A program made the position numbers and the translations under genes. Shown in pieces: positions 25,903 through 34,855 of a DNA stretch of 64,000 nucleotides; within the stretch, counting starts at the first letter, position 1, and each line of letters starts with the position of its first letter. A model generated the notes under the pieces. It saw only the letters and a list, made by a program, of their open reading frames with translations, was not told the origin of the DNA and did no database searches. Source of the DNA: Candidatus Aveggerthella stercoripullorum (GTDB lineage Bacteria; Actinomycetota; Coriobacteriia; Coriobacteriales; Eggerthellaceae); assembly GCA_018712955.1 (NCBI GenBank), contig DVGB01000089.1:47640-111639 (forward strand). The letters are read 5' to 3'.

Positions 25903-26904
25903 ATGGACGTTGCGGTGATCGGTGCTGGCTCGTGGGGCACGGCGCTTTCGCAAGTGCTCGCAAACAACGGCAACAACGTGCGGTTGTGGGCGCGCAAGGA
26001 GTCGGTCGTCCAGGGTGTGAACGAAGAGCACCGCAATCCGCGTTACTTGACCGACGCTCCCCTCAATCCGCTTATCACAGCGACCACGTCCATGGCGTGC
26101 GCTCTTTCGGGGGCAGAGGCGGTTGTGGTCGTCACGCCGTCGTCGACCATGCGCGAGACTGCGCGTTCTTTCGAAGGCCTGGTGGGGCCTGACGTTCCGG
26201 TCATCATATGCTCGAAAGGCGTCGAAGAGGGCAGTGGTCTTTTGCCGGTGGAAGTCTTCGAAGCGGAGCTTGGCAATGCGGCACGTCTGGCGGTCCTCTC
26301 CGGTCCGAACCATGCCGAGGAAGTCGTGCGCGGGATTCCGTCCGCTACGGTCATTGCCTCGGAAGGCGCAGAGACAGCCGCGTTCTTCCAGCGGCTGTTT
26401 GCCCGCGAGGAGTTCCGCACGTACGTAAGCGAGGACGTGTGCGGTGTCGAGCTGTGCGCGGCGTTCAAGAACGTCATCGCTATTGCGGTCGGCGTTTCGT
26501 ACGGCATGGGGTATGGAGACAACACGGCCGCTATGCTCATGACGCGCGGCGTTGCCGAAATGAGCCGCCTTGTCCAGGCTATCGGCGGGCAGGCTATCAC
26601 CTGCATGGGGCTTGCCGGCATGGGCGACATGATTGCCACGTGCACTTCGGAGCACTCGCGCAACCGTTCGTTCGGCAAGTACGTGGCCGAAGGCCGCACG
26701 CTCGCGCAGTACGAGGCCGACACGCACATGGTGGTTGAAGGCGCGCTGGCATGCCGTACCATCCAGACGCTTTCCCAGGCTTATCGAGTGGAGCTGCCTA
26801 TCACGGACATGGTGCGTGCGGTCGTGTGGGAAGGCTTCGACGCGCATGAGGCAGCGCGCATGCTCACCGGACGTCCGTTCAAGACGGAGTTCTACGGGCT
26901 GTAA
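25903..26904 (+). CDS. gpsA: NAD(P)-dependent glycerol-3-phosphate dehydrogenase
   Basis: The 333-aa cytosolic enzyme reduces dihydroxyacetone phosphate to sn-glycerol-3-phosphate for lipid synthesis. It has the N-terminal dinucleotide fold VIGAGSWGTALSQVLANNG (4-22), SGPNHAEEV and the catalytic Lys region ELCAAFKNVIAIAVG, then GMGDMIATCTSEHSRNRSFG. The length matches the family. GGGAGG precedes ATG 25903. It pairs functionally with plsY just upstream. Nested repeat B begins 10 bp after its stop. Confidence 0.95.
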   Translation: MDVAVIGAGSWGTALSQVLANNGNNVRLWARKESVVQGVNEEHRNPRYLTDAPLNPLITATTSMACALSGAEAVVVVTPSSTMRETARSFEGLVGPDVPVIICSKGVEEGSGLLPVEVFEAELGNAARLAVLSGPNHAEEVVRGIPSATVIASEGAETAAFFQRLFAREEFRTYVSEDVCGVELCAAFKNVIAIAVGVSYGMGYGDNTAAMLMTRGVAEMSRLVQAIGGQAITCMGLAGMGDMIATCTSEHSRNRSFGKYVAEGRTLAQYEADTHMVVEGALACRTIQTLSQAYRVELPITDMVRAVVWEGFDAHEAARMLTGRPFKTEFYGL

Positions 26905-26913
26905 CCAATCTTT

Positions 26914-27183
26914 CGCTCCAACGCCGCGCCCGCGCCCACGCTGTGCGCTGGCATGTGTCGCGCTCAGTTTCGTTCTTGCATGCGGATTGTGGCCGTATAC
27001 CCGCTCTTCGAACGGGCGTAATAATCGAAGCGATCATGCCATGCATGCTACGAATCGGCCACGTTATCCACTTTCCAAACATTTCAGGCCGATACTGGGG
27101 GCTTCGAAGAAACGCGCCCGTTCGAAGAGCGGAGCGCGCCAGACGCCAGCACACAGCGTGGGCGCGGCCGCGGCGTTGGAGCG
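26914..27183. repeat. Nested inverted-repeat element B
   Basis: Outer arms 26914-26952 and 27145-27183 (39 bp each) are inverted repeats differing at two positions; the left begins CGCTCCAACGCCGCG. Inside are perfect 18-bp arms, CCGCTCTTCGAACGGGCG at 27001-27018 and its complement at 27115-27132. A 10-bp direct repeat GGCATGTGTC overlaps the inner end of the left arm (26950) and the outer end of the right arm (27183). The element fills the gap between the convergent gpsA and ABC1-kinase genes. No coding sequence was recognised in it. Confidence 0.85.
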
Positions 27184-27230
27184 GCATGTGTCCAAACGCC
27201 AAAGCGCGCCGTTCCGAATGCTGCGCTGTG

Positions 27231-28883
27231 CTACTTCTTTCGCGCGATGTCCACGATGACCCAGACAGATAGGATGAACGCGCCGAGATAGCCGAAGAAG
27301 GAAAGGACCGGCACGCCGAGCCAGCGCGGTTCCATAGAGCTTTGCGCCATAAGGCTCGACCCGACGAACAGTCCGGCGATCATCAGGCCGATGGTCAGAC
27401 GGTTCACGATACGTCCAAGGTGCGCGAGCGGCACCTCCGACCCTAAGACCTCCATGTTCACCTTCAGCTGCCCGCGCGTGATCATGCGCATGGTCTCGCC
27501 CGTGTAGCCTGCTGCCTGCACCATGCTTTGTGCTGCTTGCGCCAGATGGATGGCTGCTTCCTCCAGGCTGTCTTCGAGATCGGCCTTCGCATCGCGCGTG
27601 TTCTGGATGTGCTTGTTGATGATGTCGACGATGTTGAACGAGCCGACGAAGTTCGTAAGCGTGCCCTCGATGGTCACGATGCCGCGGGAGACCATCGTAA
27701 TGGAGGAGGGCAGCGTGACCTTGCATTGCCGTGTCAGCGAGACGATGTCGGTCAGCATGGCGCCGATGTCGATGTCCGCGACATCACAGGTCGCGTAATC
27801 CTGCAGGAGCAGGTCGATGTTGGCCAGGAACAGCCCCTGGTCAATCTCTGCGTTGTCCTTCTGCACGGCAAAGGCCAGGAGGGCGTCGCGCAGTTTGCTG
27901 GCATTCTGGGTGCCCACGGCTGCGATGATCTTGCCGAACGCGGCGCGGTCCCGCGCGTTGAAACGCCCCATGATGCCCAGGTCGATGTAGACGATCTTAC
28001 CGTCTTTGATGAAGATGTTGCCCGGATGCGGGTCGGCATGGAAGAACCCGTGGTCGAGAATCTGCGTGGCGTAGTTGTCGAGGATCTTTTCGCCGATTTC
28101 TTCCAGGTTGTAGCCGCGCGCTCTCAGCGTTTCTGTTTCGCGGATGGAGATGCCGTCCACGTACTCCATGACAAGGACGGATTCGTTGGAATATTCAGGG
28201 TAGGGCTTCGGGCAGGTGATGAACGCGACGTCTTTGTTCAGGCGTGCGAACTCGGCAAGGTTAGCCGCCTCGATGGAAAAGTCCGTTTCCTCCAGGAACG
28301 TCTGCCATAGCTCTTCCACCACATCCCGCAGGTCAACCATCTGGTTGTCGCGGATGAAGAAGGAGGCATGGCGCGCGAGCATGCGCATGACGTCGATGTC
28401 CTGCGCCATGGTCGCGCGCACGCCGGGCCGCTGCACTTTGATGGCGACGACGTCGCCGTTGTGCAGGGTTGCTTTATGCACTTGCGCGAGCGAGGCGGAC
28501 CCCAAAGGGGTCGGGTCGATGCTGGCAAAGACGTCGTCCCGATGGTGATCGTAAAACGTGTCGAGCGCTTCAAGGACGTCCTCGAACGGCAGCGGCTCGC
28601 ACTGCATTTGCAGCTTCGACAGTTCGTCGCGGTAAGCCTTCGGAAGAATTTCCGAGCGGGTCGAAAGCGTTTGGCCTACCTTGATGAAGCTTGGCCCCAT
28701 GTCTTCGAGCAGCTCGCGGAATTCGACCGGCGTAAAACCGCCAAGGATGTTGTGCCTGCGCAGGATCGACGTGATTTTCCTCAGACGGCGCATGCGAGAG
28801 CGACGGCTCAGGTCGAACCGTTTCTCAGGGTCGACGTCAGACCCTGCGCTGAAAAAATATGTGAGCAGCGTGTTGCGGGGCAT
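27231..28883 (-). CDS. ABC1/AarF/UbiB-family atypical protein kinase
   Basis: A 550-aa kinase-like protein. The signature KVGQTLSTRSEILP (about 67-80) is the KxGQ motif of the UbiB family. VVAIKVQRPG carries the VAIK-type lysine, GFFHADPHPGNIFI the catalytic loop, and YIDLGIMGRF the metal-binding D. Two C-terminal hydrophobic segments (LTIGLMIAGLFVGSSLMA and LSFFGYLGAFILSVWVIVDI) anchor it to the membrane. In other bacteria UbiB members support quinone biosynthesis or lipid-related ATPase functions. Start ATG 28883 lacks a clear SD and lies 15 bp after the phasin-like gene, so the two probably form an operon. Confidence 0.88.
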   Translation of the reverse strand: MPRNTLLTYFFSAGSDVDPEKRFDLSRRSRMRRLRKITSILRRHNILGGFTPVEFRELLEDMGPSFIKVGQTLSTRSEILPKAYRDELSKLQMQCEPLPFEDVLEALDTFYDHHRDDVFASIDPTPLGSASLAQVHKATLHNGDVVAIKVQRPGVRATMAQDIDVMRMLARHASFFIRDNQMVDLRDVVEELWQTFLEETDFSIEAANLAEFARLNKDVAFITCPKPYPEYSNESVLVMEYVDGISIRETETLRARGYNLEEIGEKILDNYATQILDHGFFHADPHPGNIFIKDGKIVYIDLGIMGRFNARDRAAFGKIIAAVGTQNASKLRDALLAFAVQKDNAEIDQGLFLANIDLLLQDYATCDVADIDIGAMLTDIVSLTRQCKVTLPSSITMVSRGIVTIEGTLTNFVGSFNIVDIINKHIQNTRDAKADLEDSLEEAAIHLAQAAQSMVQAAGYTGETMRMITRGQLKVNMEVLGSEVPLAHLGRIVNRLTIGLMIAGLFVGSSLMAQSSMEPRWLGVPVLSFFGYLGAFILSVWVIVDIARKK

Positions 28884-28898
28884 GCAGGCGATGAGGCG

Positions 28899-29252
28899 TT
28901 AAGCCTGTTCGTCTTCGGAAGCGGTGGGCTCGCTGTCTTCGACCGCCTCGACGGCGGCTTCTTCCGCATCAGGCTTTGCGGCGATCTCTGCCGCCTTGGC
29001 AGCGAATGCAGCGCGCTCTTCCGGGGTCATGGCTGCCATGGCGGCTTCCAGTGCGTCGACGCGTGCTTTTTCGAGCGCGCCCTCTGCCTTGTGCTGCAGC
29101 TCTTTGTTGATTTCTTTGCCCTGGTCAACGGTCAGCTCGCCGCGGGCGATGAGCTTGTCCACGACTTCTGATGCTTTCTCGCCCGTAATGGCCATGGCGC
29201 CGATGCCTGCCAAAAAGATGTCTTTCAGTCCGTTCGTGATGGGAGTGGGCAT
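28899..29252 (-). CDS. Phasin-like small helical protein
   Basis: A 117-aa protein beginning MPTPITNGLKDIFLAGIGAM, with a hydrophobic first helix, then an amphipathic charged helical region (EKASEVVDKLIARGELTVDQ) and an acidic Glu/Ala-rich tail. The pattern matches small phasin-family or PhaI/PHA-synthesis-regulator-like proteins seen next to UbiB kinases in Gram-positive genomes. No PHA synthase is in the window, so a storage-granule role is not shown; membrane association with the kinase is an alternative. AAAGGGG precedes ATG 29252. Confidence 0.6.
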   Translation of the reverse strand: MPTPITNGLKDIFLAGIGAMAITGEKASEVVDKLIARGELTVDQGKEINKELQHKAEGALEKARVDALEAAMAAMTPEERAAFAAKAAEIAAKPDAEEAAVEAVEDSEPTASEDEQA

Positions 29253-29468
29253 GATAACCCCTTTCCGTTCGCGTATTTTCCGGCGGGGCGTTGTAGCAAG
29301 GCTGCTTTGCTGTGCGCGGTGTACGCTGCCAACTTTGCGCATGCGACATTCGCCCGTGCCGTCCTTGGTTCCATAGTGCGCCCGATAGCCGGAAAGCGCA
29401 ATGAAAAACGTGTTGCAAGATGGCAACGGATTAGCGTGCGATTCGGTGAGTGCGGACAGGGCGTCTCT

Positions 29469-30173
29469 TTACGCCATAAGAGCGCGCGCGTCCACGCCAA
29501 GCGGCGCGACGACGATTCTTCCGCACGCTTCGGCGGCGCGGACGATCCCGGTTTTCGCGCAGAGCATAGTGACCGTATAGTTGGCACGTGCGCAAGGAAA
29601 GGCCGCTTCGCCTGTCTGGGCGGAAAGGCCGCTCGGAACGTCCGCGGCGACGGCAATCGCAGGGCTTTCGTTGAGCAGCGCGATCAGACGGCCCGCTGTG
29701 CCGGTTACCGCCTCGCCCGAAAAACCGGTTCCCAGCAAGGCGTCGACGGCGATGTCCGCCTGGGCAAGCACGTGGGGGACGCGCTCGTCGTCGGCGGAGA
29801 GGACCGTGCATTCGGCGTCGAGGAGCGCTTTGTGCGCAGGGATGGCGGCATCGCGCGCTGGCTGCGCTTTGATGTCGTCCGCACTCCGGGTAGCGACGAC
29901 CGTGACCGGGTATCCTTCCTGCGCAAGGATGCGCGCGCACACCCAGCCGTCCCCGCCGTTGTTTCCGGGGCCGCACAAAAGCACGATGCGGGGCGTGTGC
30001 TCGGTCTCGAACGGTGCGAGCGACCGTACGAGGTCTGCAAGCGCTGCGCCCGCGCGCGCCATGAGGGACGCAAGGGGAATGCCCGCCTGCTCGGCCCGTT
30101 TCTCAAGCTCTGTTACCTGCTCCACGTCCAAGACGAGGTCGGCCTGCTCGTCGAAATCGTGCAAAGAATCCAT
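29469..30173 (-). CDS. nnrE: NAD(P)H-hydrate epimerase (YjeF N-terminal domain)
   Basis: The 234-aa enzyme interconverts R and S forms of damaged hydrated NAD(P)H for later repair. Seen: ELEKRAEQAGIPLASLMARA near the start, VLLCGPGNNGGDGWVCARIL (nucleotide site), VDALLGTGFSGEAVTG and ADVPSGLSAQTGEA, the YjeF_N core. The dehydratase (carbohydrate-kinase-like) domain fused in many bacteria is absent, so that enzyme must be encoded elsewhere. ATG 30173 is preceded by GGGAGGA; an in-frame ATG 20 codons upstream is less likely. Confidence 0.88.
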   Translation of the reverse strand: MDSLHDFDEQADLVLDVEQVTELEKRAEQAGIPLASLMARAGAALADLVRSLAPFETEHTPRIVLLCGPGNNGGDGWVCARILAQEGYPVTVVATRSADDIKAQPARDAAIPAHKALLDAECTVLSADDERVPHVLAQADIAVDALLGTGFSGEAVTGTAGRLIALLNESPAIAVAADVPSGLSAQTGEAAFPCARANYTVTMLCAKTGIVRAAEACGRIVVAPLGVDARALMA

Positions 30174-30454
30174 GGCGTGTTCCTCCCGGCATCGTGTGGG
30201 CGTTGGCGACAAGTCGGGCTGTTCGGCGGGCATATTCCTGCATTCTGCAGGAGGTGATGCCGTTGTGCTCGACGGCCTGTCTGCAGCTTACGCCCTAAAA
30301 CGACGGAAACGTGCGGTAAGAGCCATCCTGCCGGCAAAGGGCGTGTGTACAGGCATCGCAGTTTCTTCGGGCGGATTGCGCACTGGCAGGGCGAGGTGTG
30401 CGGAGGGCGCGTGAAAAAAGCGCAGCATGCGGCAAGAATGCCTTCGCGGCGTTT

Positions 30455-30928
30455 CTAACGGTGCGCACGCTCCAAGTCCAGCAGGCGCTGTTTGAGGGCA
30501 AGGCCGCCTGCGTAGCCCGTGAGCTTTCCGTTCGCGCCGACGACGCGGTGGCACGGGATGAGCACGGCAATAGGGTTGCGGTTGTTCGCGGAGCCGACTG
30601 CCCGCGTTGCTTTAGGGTTGCCCACAACGGCAGCGATGTCGGCGTAGCTGCGGGTCTGGCCGTACGGGATGTTCTGCAGCGCTTTCCAGACCGCACGTTG
30701 GAAGTCCGTTCCTGCGGGGGCAAGCGGGATGTCGAAGGCGGTCCGCTTGCCGGCGAGGTACTCTTGGAGTTCGTTTGCGGTGCGGTTGGTAAGCTCGCTA
30801 GGCGCAGCGCGTCCTTCGAGCACGTGCGTTCCGAAGAGCACGTGCGTGACGGCGGTCCCATCGGATGCCACGGTCATGGGGCCGAGAGGAGTGGGGTAGG
30901 TGAAGTAGGTCTGCTCTGCCTTGGTCAC
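30455..30928 (-). CDS. ogt: Methylated-DNA--[protein]-cysteine S-methyltransferase
   Basis: A 157-aa suicide DNA-repair protein taking alkyl groups from O6-alkylguanine onto its own cysteine. The acceptor Cys126 is in IPCHRVVGANG. FQRAVWKALQNIPYGQTRSY (76-95) is the DNA-binding helix region, and GYAGGLALKQRLLDLE closes the domain. There is no Ada-type regulatory domain. It is divergent from rpe; the 103-bp gap between them presumably holds both promoters. Confidence 0.93.
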   Translation of the reverse strand: MTKAEQTYFTYPTPLGPMTVASDGTAVTHVLFGTHVLEGRAAPSELTNRTANELQEYLAGKRTAFDIPLAPAGTDFQRAVWKALQNIPYGQTRSYADIAAVVGNPKATRAVGSANNRNPIAVLIPCHRVVGANGKLTGYAGGLALKQRLLDLERAHR

Positions 30929-31031
30929 GGCTGCCTTCTTTCACGCGGTTTGGGGACATCATAGCATGTGCAAGGATGCCCGGCCGTCTTGGGGTAGAAT
31001 CGGACGGGACAGTACAGGAGAAAGGACAACC

Positions 31032-31730
31032 GTGTTTGGACCCGTCAAGATAGCGCCGTCCATCCTGTCGGCGGATTTCATGAACATGGAGCGCGATGTG
31101 GCGCTCATCGAGGAAGGCGGCGCGGGCTTCGTGCACGTCGACGTCATGGACGGTCATTTCGTGCCGAACCTTACCATCGGCGTGCCGTTCGTTGCTGGGC
31201 TGAAAAAGGTGACGCGGCTGCCGCTCGACGTCCATCTTATGATCAGCAACCCGCTCGAGCAGCTTCCGTGGTACCTGGAGCACCTGGGCGAAGGGGACTT
31301 CGCTACCGTCCACGTGGAGGCGCTCGACATGGAAGCGGGGGAGGTGCAAAAGGCCATCGACCTCATTCACGAAGCGGGCGTGGGCGCAGGGCTTGTCCTG
31401 AAGCCGGACTCTCCGGCAGACGTGGTCGCGCCGTACCTTTCCCAGCTGCAGATGGTGCTTGCGATGAGCGTTTATCCGGGCTTTTCCGGGCAGTCGTACA
31501 TCGAGGGGACGGAGGATAAGGTGGCACGCCTGGCAGCTCTTGCGCGCGAGGCGGGCGTCGCGCCTTTGCTGGAAGTGGACGGCGGCATCGGCCTGAAGAC
31601 GGCCGGACGGGTGGCGCAGGCAGGCGCTGACGTGCTCGTCTGCGGCAATGCGGTCATGAAGGCCGAAGACCCGCAAGCTGCCATCCGCGATATCACGGCA
31701 GCCGCCCTGGCTGCGCGCGAGGAGGCGTAA
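31032..31730 (+). CDS. rpe: Ribulose-phosphate 3-epimerase
   Basis: The 232-aa TIM-barrel enzyme of the pentose phosphate pathway interconverts ribulose-5-P and xylulose-5-P. The start VKIAPSILSADFMNM, metal-site HVDVMDGHFVPNLTIG, LDVHLMI, VHVEALD, the loop LAMSVYPGFSGQSYI and VDGGIGLKTA match the family. The start is GTG 31032 with AGGAGAAAGG. The cysteine desulfurase gene begins 4 bp after its stop. Confidence 0.93.
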   Translation: MFGPVKIAPSILSADFMNMERDVALIEEGGAGFVHVDVMDGHFVPNLTIGVPFVAGLKKVTRLPLDVHLMISNPLEQLPWYLEHLGEGDFATVHVEALDMEAGEVQKAIDLIHEAGVGAGLVLKPDSPADVVAPYLSQLQMVLAMSVYPGFSGQSYIEGTEDKVARLAALAREAGVAPLLEVDGGIGLKTAGRVAQAGADVLVCGNAVMKAEDPQAAIRDITAAALAAREEA

Positions 31731-31734
31731 GCCC

Positions 31735-32925
31735 ATGCGGCAGGTGTACCTGGACTGGGCCGCCACGGCGCCTTTGTGCGAAGAGGCGGCCGAGGCCATG
31801 CGCCCTTACCTGGAACCGGGGATGGCGAACATTGCGCACAATGCGAACGCGAATTCGCTCCATACGCCCGGCAGGACTGCGTTCAGCGCGCTCGAGAAAG
31901 CGCGTGCGTGCGTTGCGCGGTGCGTAGGGGCGCGTCGGGCCGACGAGATCACGTTTACGTCGGGAGCGACCGAGGCGGACAACGCCGCGCTATTCGGCAT
32001 CGTGGAGGCATGCGCCCGCAATGCGCGCTTACAGGGGCGTAAGGGCTTTGTCCCGCACGTGGTGACCACCGGCTTCGAGCACGATGCCGTGCTCGTGGCG
32101 GCGCGCGAGCTGAAGGCGCGCGGGTGCGAGGTCACGGTGGTCAACCCGCGGCGCGACGGTTTTGTGGACGAAAGCGACGTGCGCGCAGCGCTTCGCGAGA
32201 GCACGGTGCTCGTCTCGGTCATGGCCGCGAACAACGAGATCGGCACGATTCAGCCGGTGCGGGAGCTTGCCGCCCTTGCTCACGAGGCCGGCGCGCTCTT
32301 CCATACCGACATGGTTCAGCTGCTGGGCAAGGCGCCGGTGGGCCTGGAGGAGTCCGGAGTGGACGCCGCCTCGTTTTCGGCGCACAAAGTGTGCGGTCCG
32401 AAGGGCGTCGGCGCGCTCTACCTGCGCTCTCGCACGCCTTTCGTGGCGTCGGCGCTCGGCGGGGGACAGGAGTCAGGCCGCCGGTCGGGCACCCAGAACG
32501 TGTGCGGGATCGTCGGCTTCGCTGCCGCGTGCTCCGCAGCGTGCGGCGCGCTCGATACCGAGCCTGAACGCGAGCGTGCACTTCGCGACAGGCTCTATCG
32601 CGAGCTGGAGAAGCGCCCGGGCGTGCACGCGAGCATTCCGGTCCCGGAGGGGAGCGTGCGCCATCTCCCGAACATCGTCAACGTGCTCGTGGACGGATTC
32701 GAAAGCGAAACGCTCATCTTGAGGCTCGACATGAAGGGCGTGTGCGTTTCGGGCGGGTCGGCCTGCTCGTCGCACGACCTGGGCCCCAGTCACGTGCTGC
32801 GCGCGCTCGGCGTGGACGCCGACGCGGCACTCGGGTCGCTGCGCATCTCGCTGGGGCGGTACACGTCGGAGGCTGACGTCGACGAGTTCCTTGCAGCGTT
32901 CGACGCGGCGCTTGCCTGGGAGTAG
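31735..32925 (+). CDS. Cysteine desulfurase (NifS/IscS-type)
   Basis: A 396-aa PLP enzyme that takes sulfur from cysteine as a persulfide for Fe-S clusters and thio-modified tRNA. It has YLDWAATAPL at the N-terminus, FTSGATEADN, EHDAVL with the substrate-side His, and the PLP lysine in FSAHKVCGPKGVGAL (about 220). The mobile-loop catalytic Cys is in VSGGSACSSHDLGPSHVLRA. It belongs to class I (IscS/NifS-like). Unlike many relatives, no iscU or mnmA follows; the next genes are a PHP phosphatase and Nif3. The gene symbol is left open because iscS and nifS types cannot be separated here. Confidence 0.9.
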   Translation: MRQVYLDWAATAPLCEEAAEAMRPYLEPGMANIAHNANANSLHTPGRTAFSALEKARACVARCVGARRADEITFTSGATEADNAALFGIVEACARNARLQGRKGFVPHVVTTGFEHDAVLVAARELKARGCEVTVVNPRRDGFVDESDVRAALRESTVLVSVMAANNEIGTIQPVRELAALAHEAGALFHTDMVQLLGKAPVGLEESGVDAASFSAHKVCGPKGVGALYLRSRTPFVASALGGGQESGRRSGTQNVCGIVGFAAACSAACGALDTEPERERALRDRLYRELEKRPGVHASIPVPEGSVRHLPNIVNVLVDGFESETLILRLDMKGVCVSGGSACSSHDLGPSHVLRALGVDADAALGSLRISLGRYTSEADVDEFLAAFDAALAWE

Positions 32926-32984
32926 GCCCTGCTTTGCCGCCAGGTTTCTAACGTGAGGTAGAGGATACGAAGGAGGTTGTGTTC

Positions 32985-33791
32985 GTGGAGTTAGTGACCA
33001 CGCACGTGCACACGACGTTCTGCAACCATGCAGACGGCAGCATTGCTTGCATGGCGGAAGCGGCAGAGCGTGCGGGCATTACGACGCTCGCGTTCACCGA
33101 GCACTACCCATTGACGCACGCGTTCGATCCTACGGAGCGCGTGTCCATGCGCCCATGGCGCGTGGGGGAGTACCTGCGGACTATCGACGAGGTGCGCGCA
33201 GCGCATCCCGGCATGGAGATACTTTCCGGGTGTGAACTCGACTGGCTGGGCAGCACCGACGATCGCGGGCTGACGGCAGAGGACTTCGCGGACTTCGAGA
33301 TCGTGCTCGGTTCGGTCCACTATATCGACGGCTGGGGCATTGACGACCGAGGGCGGCAAGACCACTGGGACGAAGTGGGCGTCGACGTGCTGTGGCGTCG
33401 CTATTTCGAATTGTGGTGCGAGGCCGTCACGTCCGACTGGCCCTTTACGGTCATGTCCCATCCCGACTTGATCAAAAAGTACGGGCACGTGCCGAGCTTC
33501 GACCCGCTGCCGCTGTATCGCGAGGCTGCGGAAGCGGCAGCGGCAAGCGGCCGCATGGTCGAGGTGAACACGTCGGGCTCGTACTATGCATGCAAAGAGA
33601 TCTTCCCGTGTCCGGCGTTCTTGCGCGAACTGTGTCGCGCGGGCGTGCCCTGCACGGTAGGCACGGACGCGCATTCAGTGGAGGAGACCGCCCGCGATAT
33701 CGAGGCGGGATACCGTCTTATGCGCGAAGCGGGGTACCGGTGCGTGACGGTTCCTTGCCGCGATGGCGGGCGGCGGGAGATTGCGCTCTGA
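32985..33791 (+). CDS. PHP-domain phosphatase, histidinol-phosphatase-like
   Basis: A 268-aa metal-dependent phosphoesterase. The PHP motif THVHTTFCNHADGS (about 5-18) supplies first-site metal ligands; FTEHYPLT, CELDWL, GSVHYID and the late VGTDAHSVEE provide the other His/Asp ligands. The nearest named role is histidinol-phosphate phosphatase (HisJ/HisK type), the penultimate step of histidine synthesis, but no his genes are nearby. GTG 32985 is chosen because it sits 8 nt after AAGGAGG; the GTG at 32979 would be only 2 nt away from it. Confidence 0.8.
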   Translation: MELVTTHVHTTFCNHADGSIACMAEAAERAGITTLAFTEHYPLTHAFDPTERVSMRPWRVGEYLRTIDEVRAAHPGMEILSGCELDWLGSTDDRGLTAEDFADFEIVLGSVHYIDGWGIDDRGRQDHWDEVGVDVLWRRYFELWCEAVTSDWPFTVMSHPDLIKKYGHVPSFDPLPLYREAAEAAAASGRMVEVNTSGSYYACKEIFPCPAFLRELCRAGVPCTVGTDAHSVEETARDIEAGYRLMREAGYRCVTVPCRDGGRREIAL

Positions 33792-33802
33792 GAGGAGGCA
33801 CC

Positions 33803-34690
33803 ATGGCAGGAGAGAATACGACGAAAGGTCTGGCCGCATTGCGCTCTGGCACGCTTTCGCGCCGTGCGGGCATCACGACCATCGGGGCTTTGGAGCAGGC
33901 GTTGTTGAGGAGGTTTCCGGCAGCGACGGCGGAAGGCTGGGACCGTACCGGGCTGCTTGCGGGAGATCCGGCGGAGCCTCTGCGCGGGGTGGCGGTGGCG
34001 CTTGACCCGACGGTGCGCGCCGTGCGCGCGGCAGAAGAGGCGGGCGCGAACGTGCTGTTGACCCACCATCCTGCATTCCTCGAGGCGCCGGGTTCTTTCA
34101 GGCCCGCGACGGTCGTCCCCTTCGCGGACGGCGCGGTGGTCTACGAGGCCGTCAAGCGTGGGGTGGCGCTCATGAACTTCCATACCGCCCTCGATGTTTC
34201 GAAGGAAGCGCAGCGTGTGTTGCCCGAAAAGCTCGGACTCCAGTTCAAGGGCGTGTTCGAACGCGCCGAAGAAGGACGCGGGCTTGGGTACGGCCAGGTC
34301 TGTGCGCCGAAATCGTCGGATGCCCCGTTCTCGCTGAAGCATCTTGCGGCCCGCTGTACGTCCGTGTTCGGCCGACCGCCGCGCGTGTGGGGCGATTTCG
34401 ACCGCGTTCTGGGAACCGTGGTGACGACGACAGGGTCTGCGGGCGACATGCCTGCACACTGTCTGGAGGCAGGATATGACTGCCTGGTGTGCGGCGAGGT
34501 CAAATACCATGCTGCGCTCGCGGCGGCGGATGCGGGCTTGTGCATTGTCGACCTGGGCCACGACACGTCGGAGCTCCCTTTGTGCGAAGTGCTCGTGCAG
34601 GCGTGCGCGGCCGTGGGCGTGCCGGAGGGGCTTATCACGGTGTTCGAGCAGAACGGCAATTGGTCGCATCCTGAGGCAGTTCGCAGGTAA
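33803..34690 (+). CDS. Nif3-family dinuclear-metal protein
   Basis: A 295-aa protein of the NIF3/YbgI/YqfO family that forms hexameric toroids with two metal ions. Seen: WDRTGLLAGDP near the N-terminus, VLLTHHPAFLEAPGSF with the metal-binding His pair (about 83-90), MNFHTALDVS, DCLVCGEVKYHAA and DLGHDTSELP near the C-terminus. GAGAGGAGG precedes ATG 33803. The neighbouring zinc-ribbon gene (CdsZ-like) is its usual partner in actinobacteria. The exact reaction is unsettled for the family, although GTP cyclohydrolase-like functions have been suggested. Confidence 0.88.
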   Translation: MAGENTTKGLAALRSGTLSRRAGITTIGALEQALLRRFPAATAEGWDRTGLLAGDPAEPLRGVAVALDPTVRAVRAAEEAGANVLLTHHPAFLEAPGSFRPATVVPFADGAVVYEAVKRGVALMNFHTALDVSKEAQRVLPEKLGLQFKGVFERAEEGRGLGYGQVCAPKSSDAPFSLKHLAARCTSVFGRPPRVWGDFDRVLGTVVTTTGSAGDMPAHCLEAGYDCLVCGEVKYHAALAAADAGLCIVDLGHDTSELPLCEVLVQACAAVGVPEGLITVFEQNGNWSHPEAVRR

Positions 34691-34727
34691 ACGCGCTCTT
34701 GCGGGCGAACAGGGGTTGCGAGGCGCT

Positions 34728-34733
34728 ATAATC
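34728..34733 (+). promoter_or_regulatory. Possible -10 box in the nif3-zinc ribbon gap
   Basis: A perfect TATAAT without a convincing -35. The leader to the next start (34856) can form small hairpins, for example GGCGA-GATT-TCGCC at 34792-34805. No known riboswitch signature was recognised. Confidence 0.35.
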
Positions 34734-34855
34734 AGCCTGAACGTGCGATTGAGGGAGAGGCGAAAGCTCTTTCCCTGCATCGCGGACCAAGGCGAGATTT
34801 CGCCAAGCAACCCTGTCCTGCAAGGGCAGAACGGGAATTCTGTGAGGAGGAGCGC

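Noticed and set aside
34734..34855. Possible riboswitch in the leader of the zinc-ribbon gene
   Set aside because: Hairpins are present, but none of the conserved cores of glycine, SAM, TPP or cobalamin riboswitches could be found.
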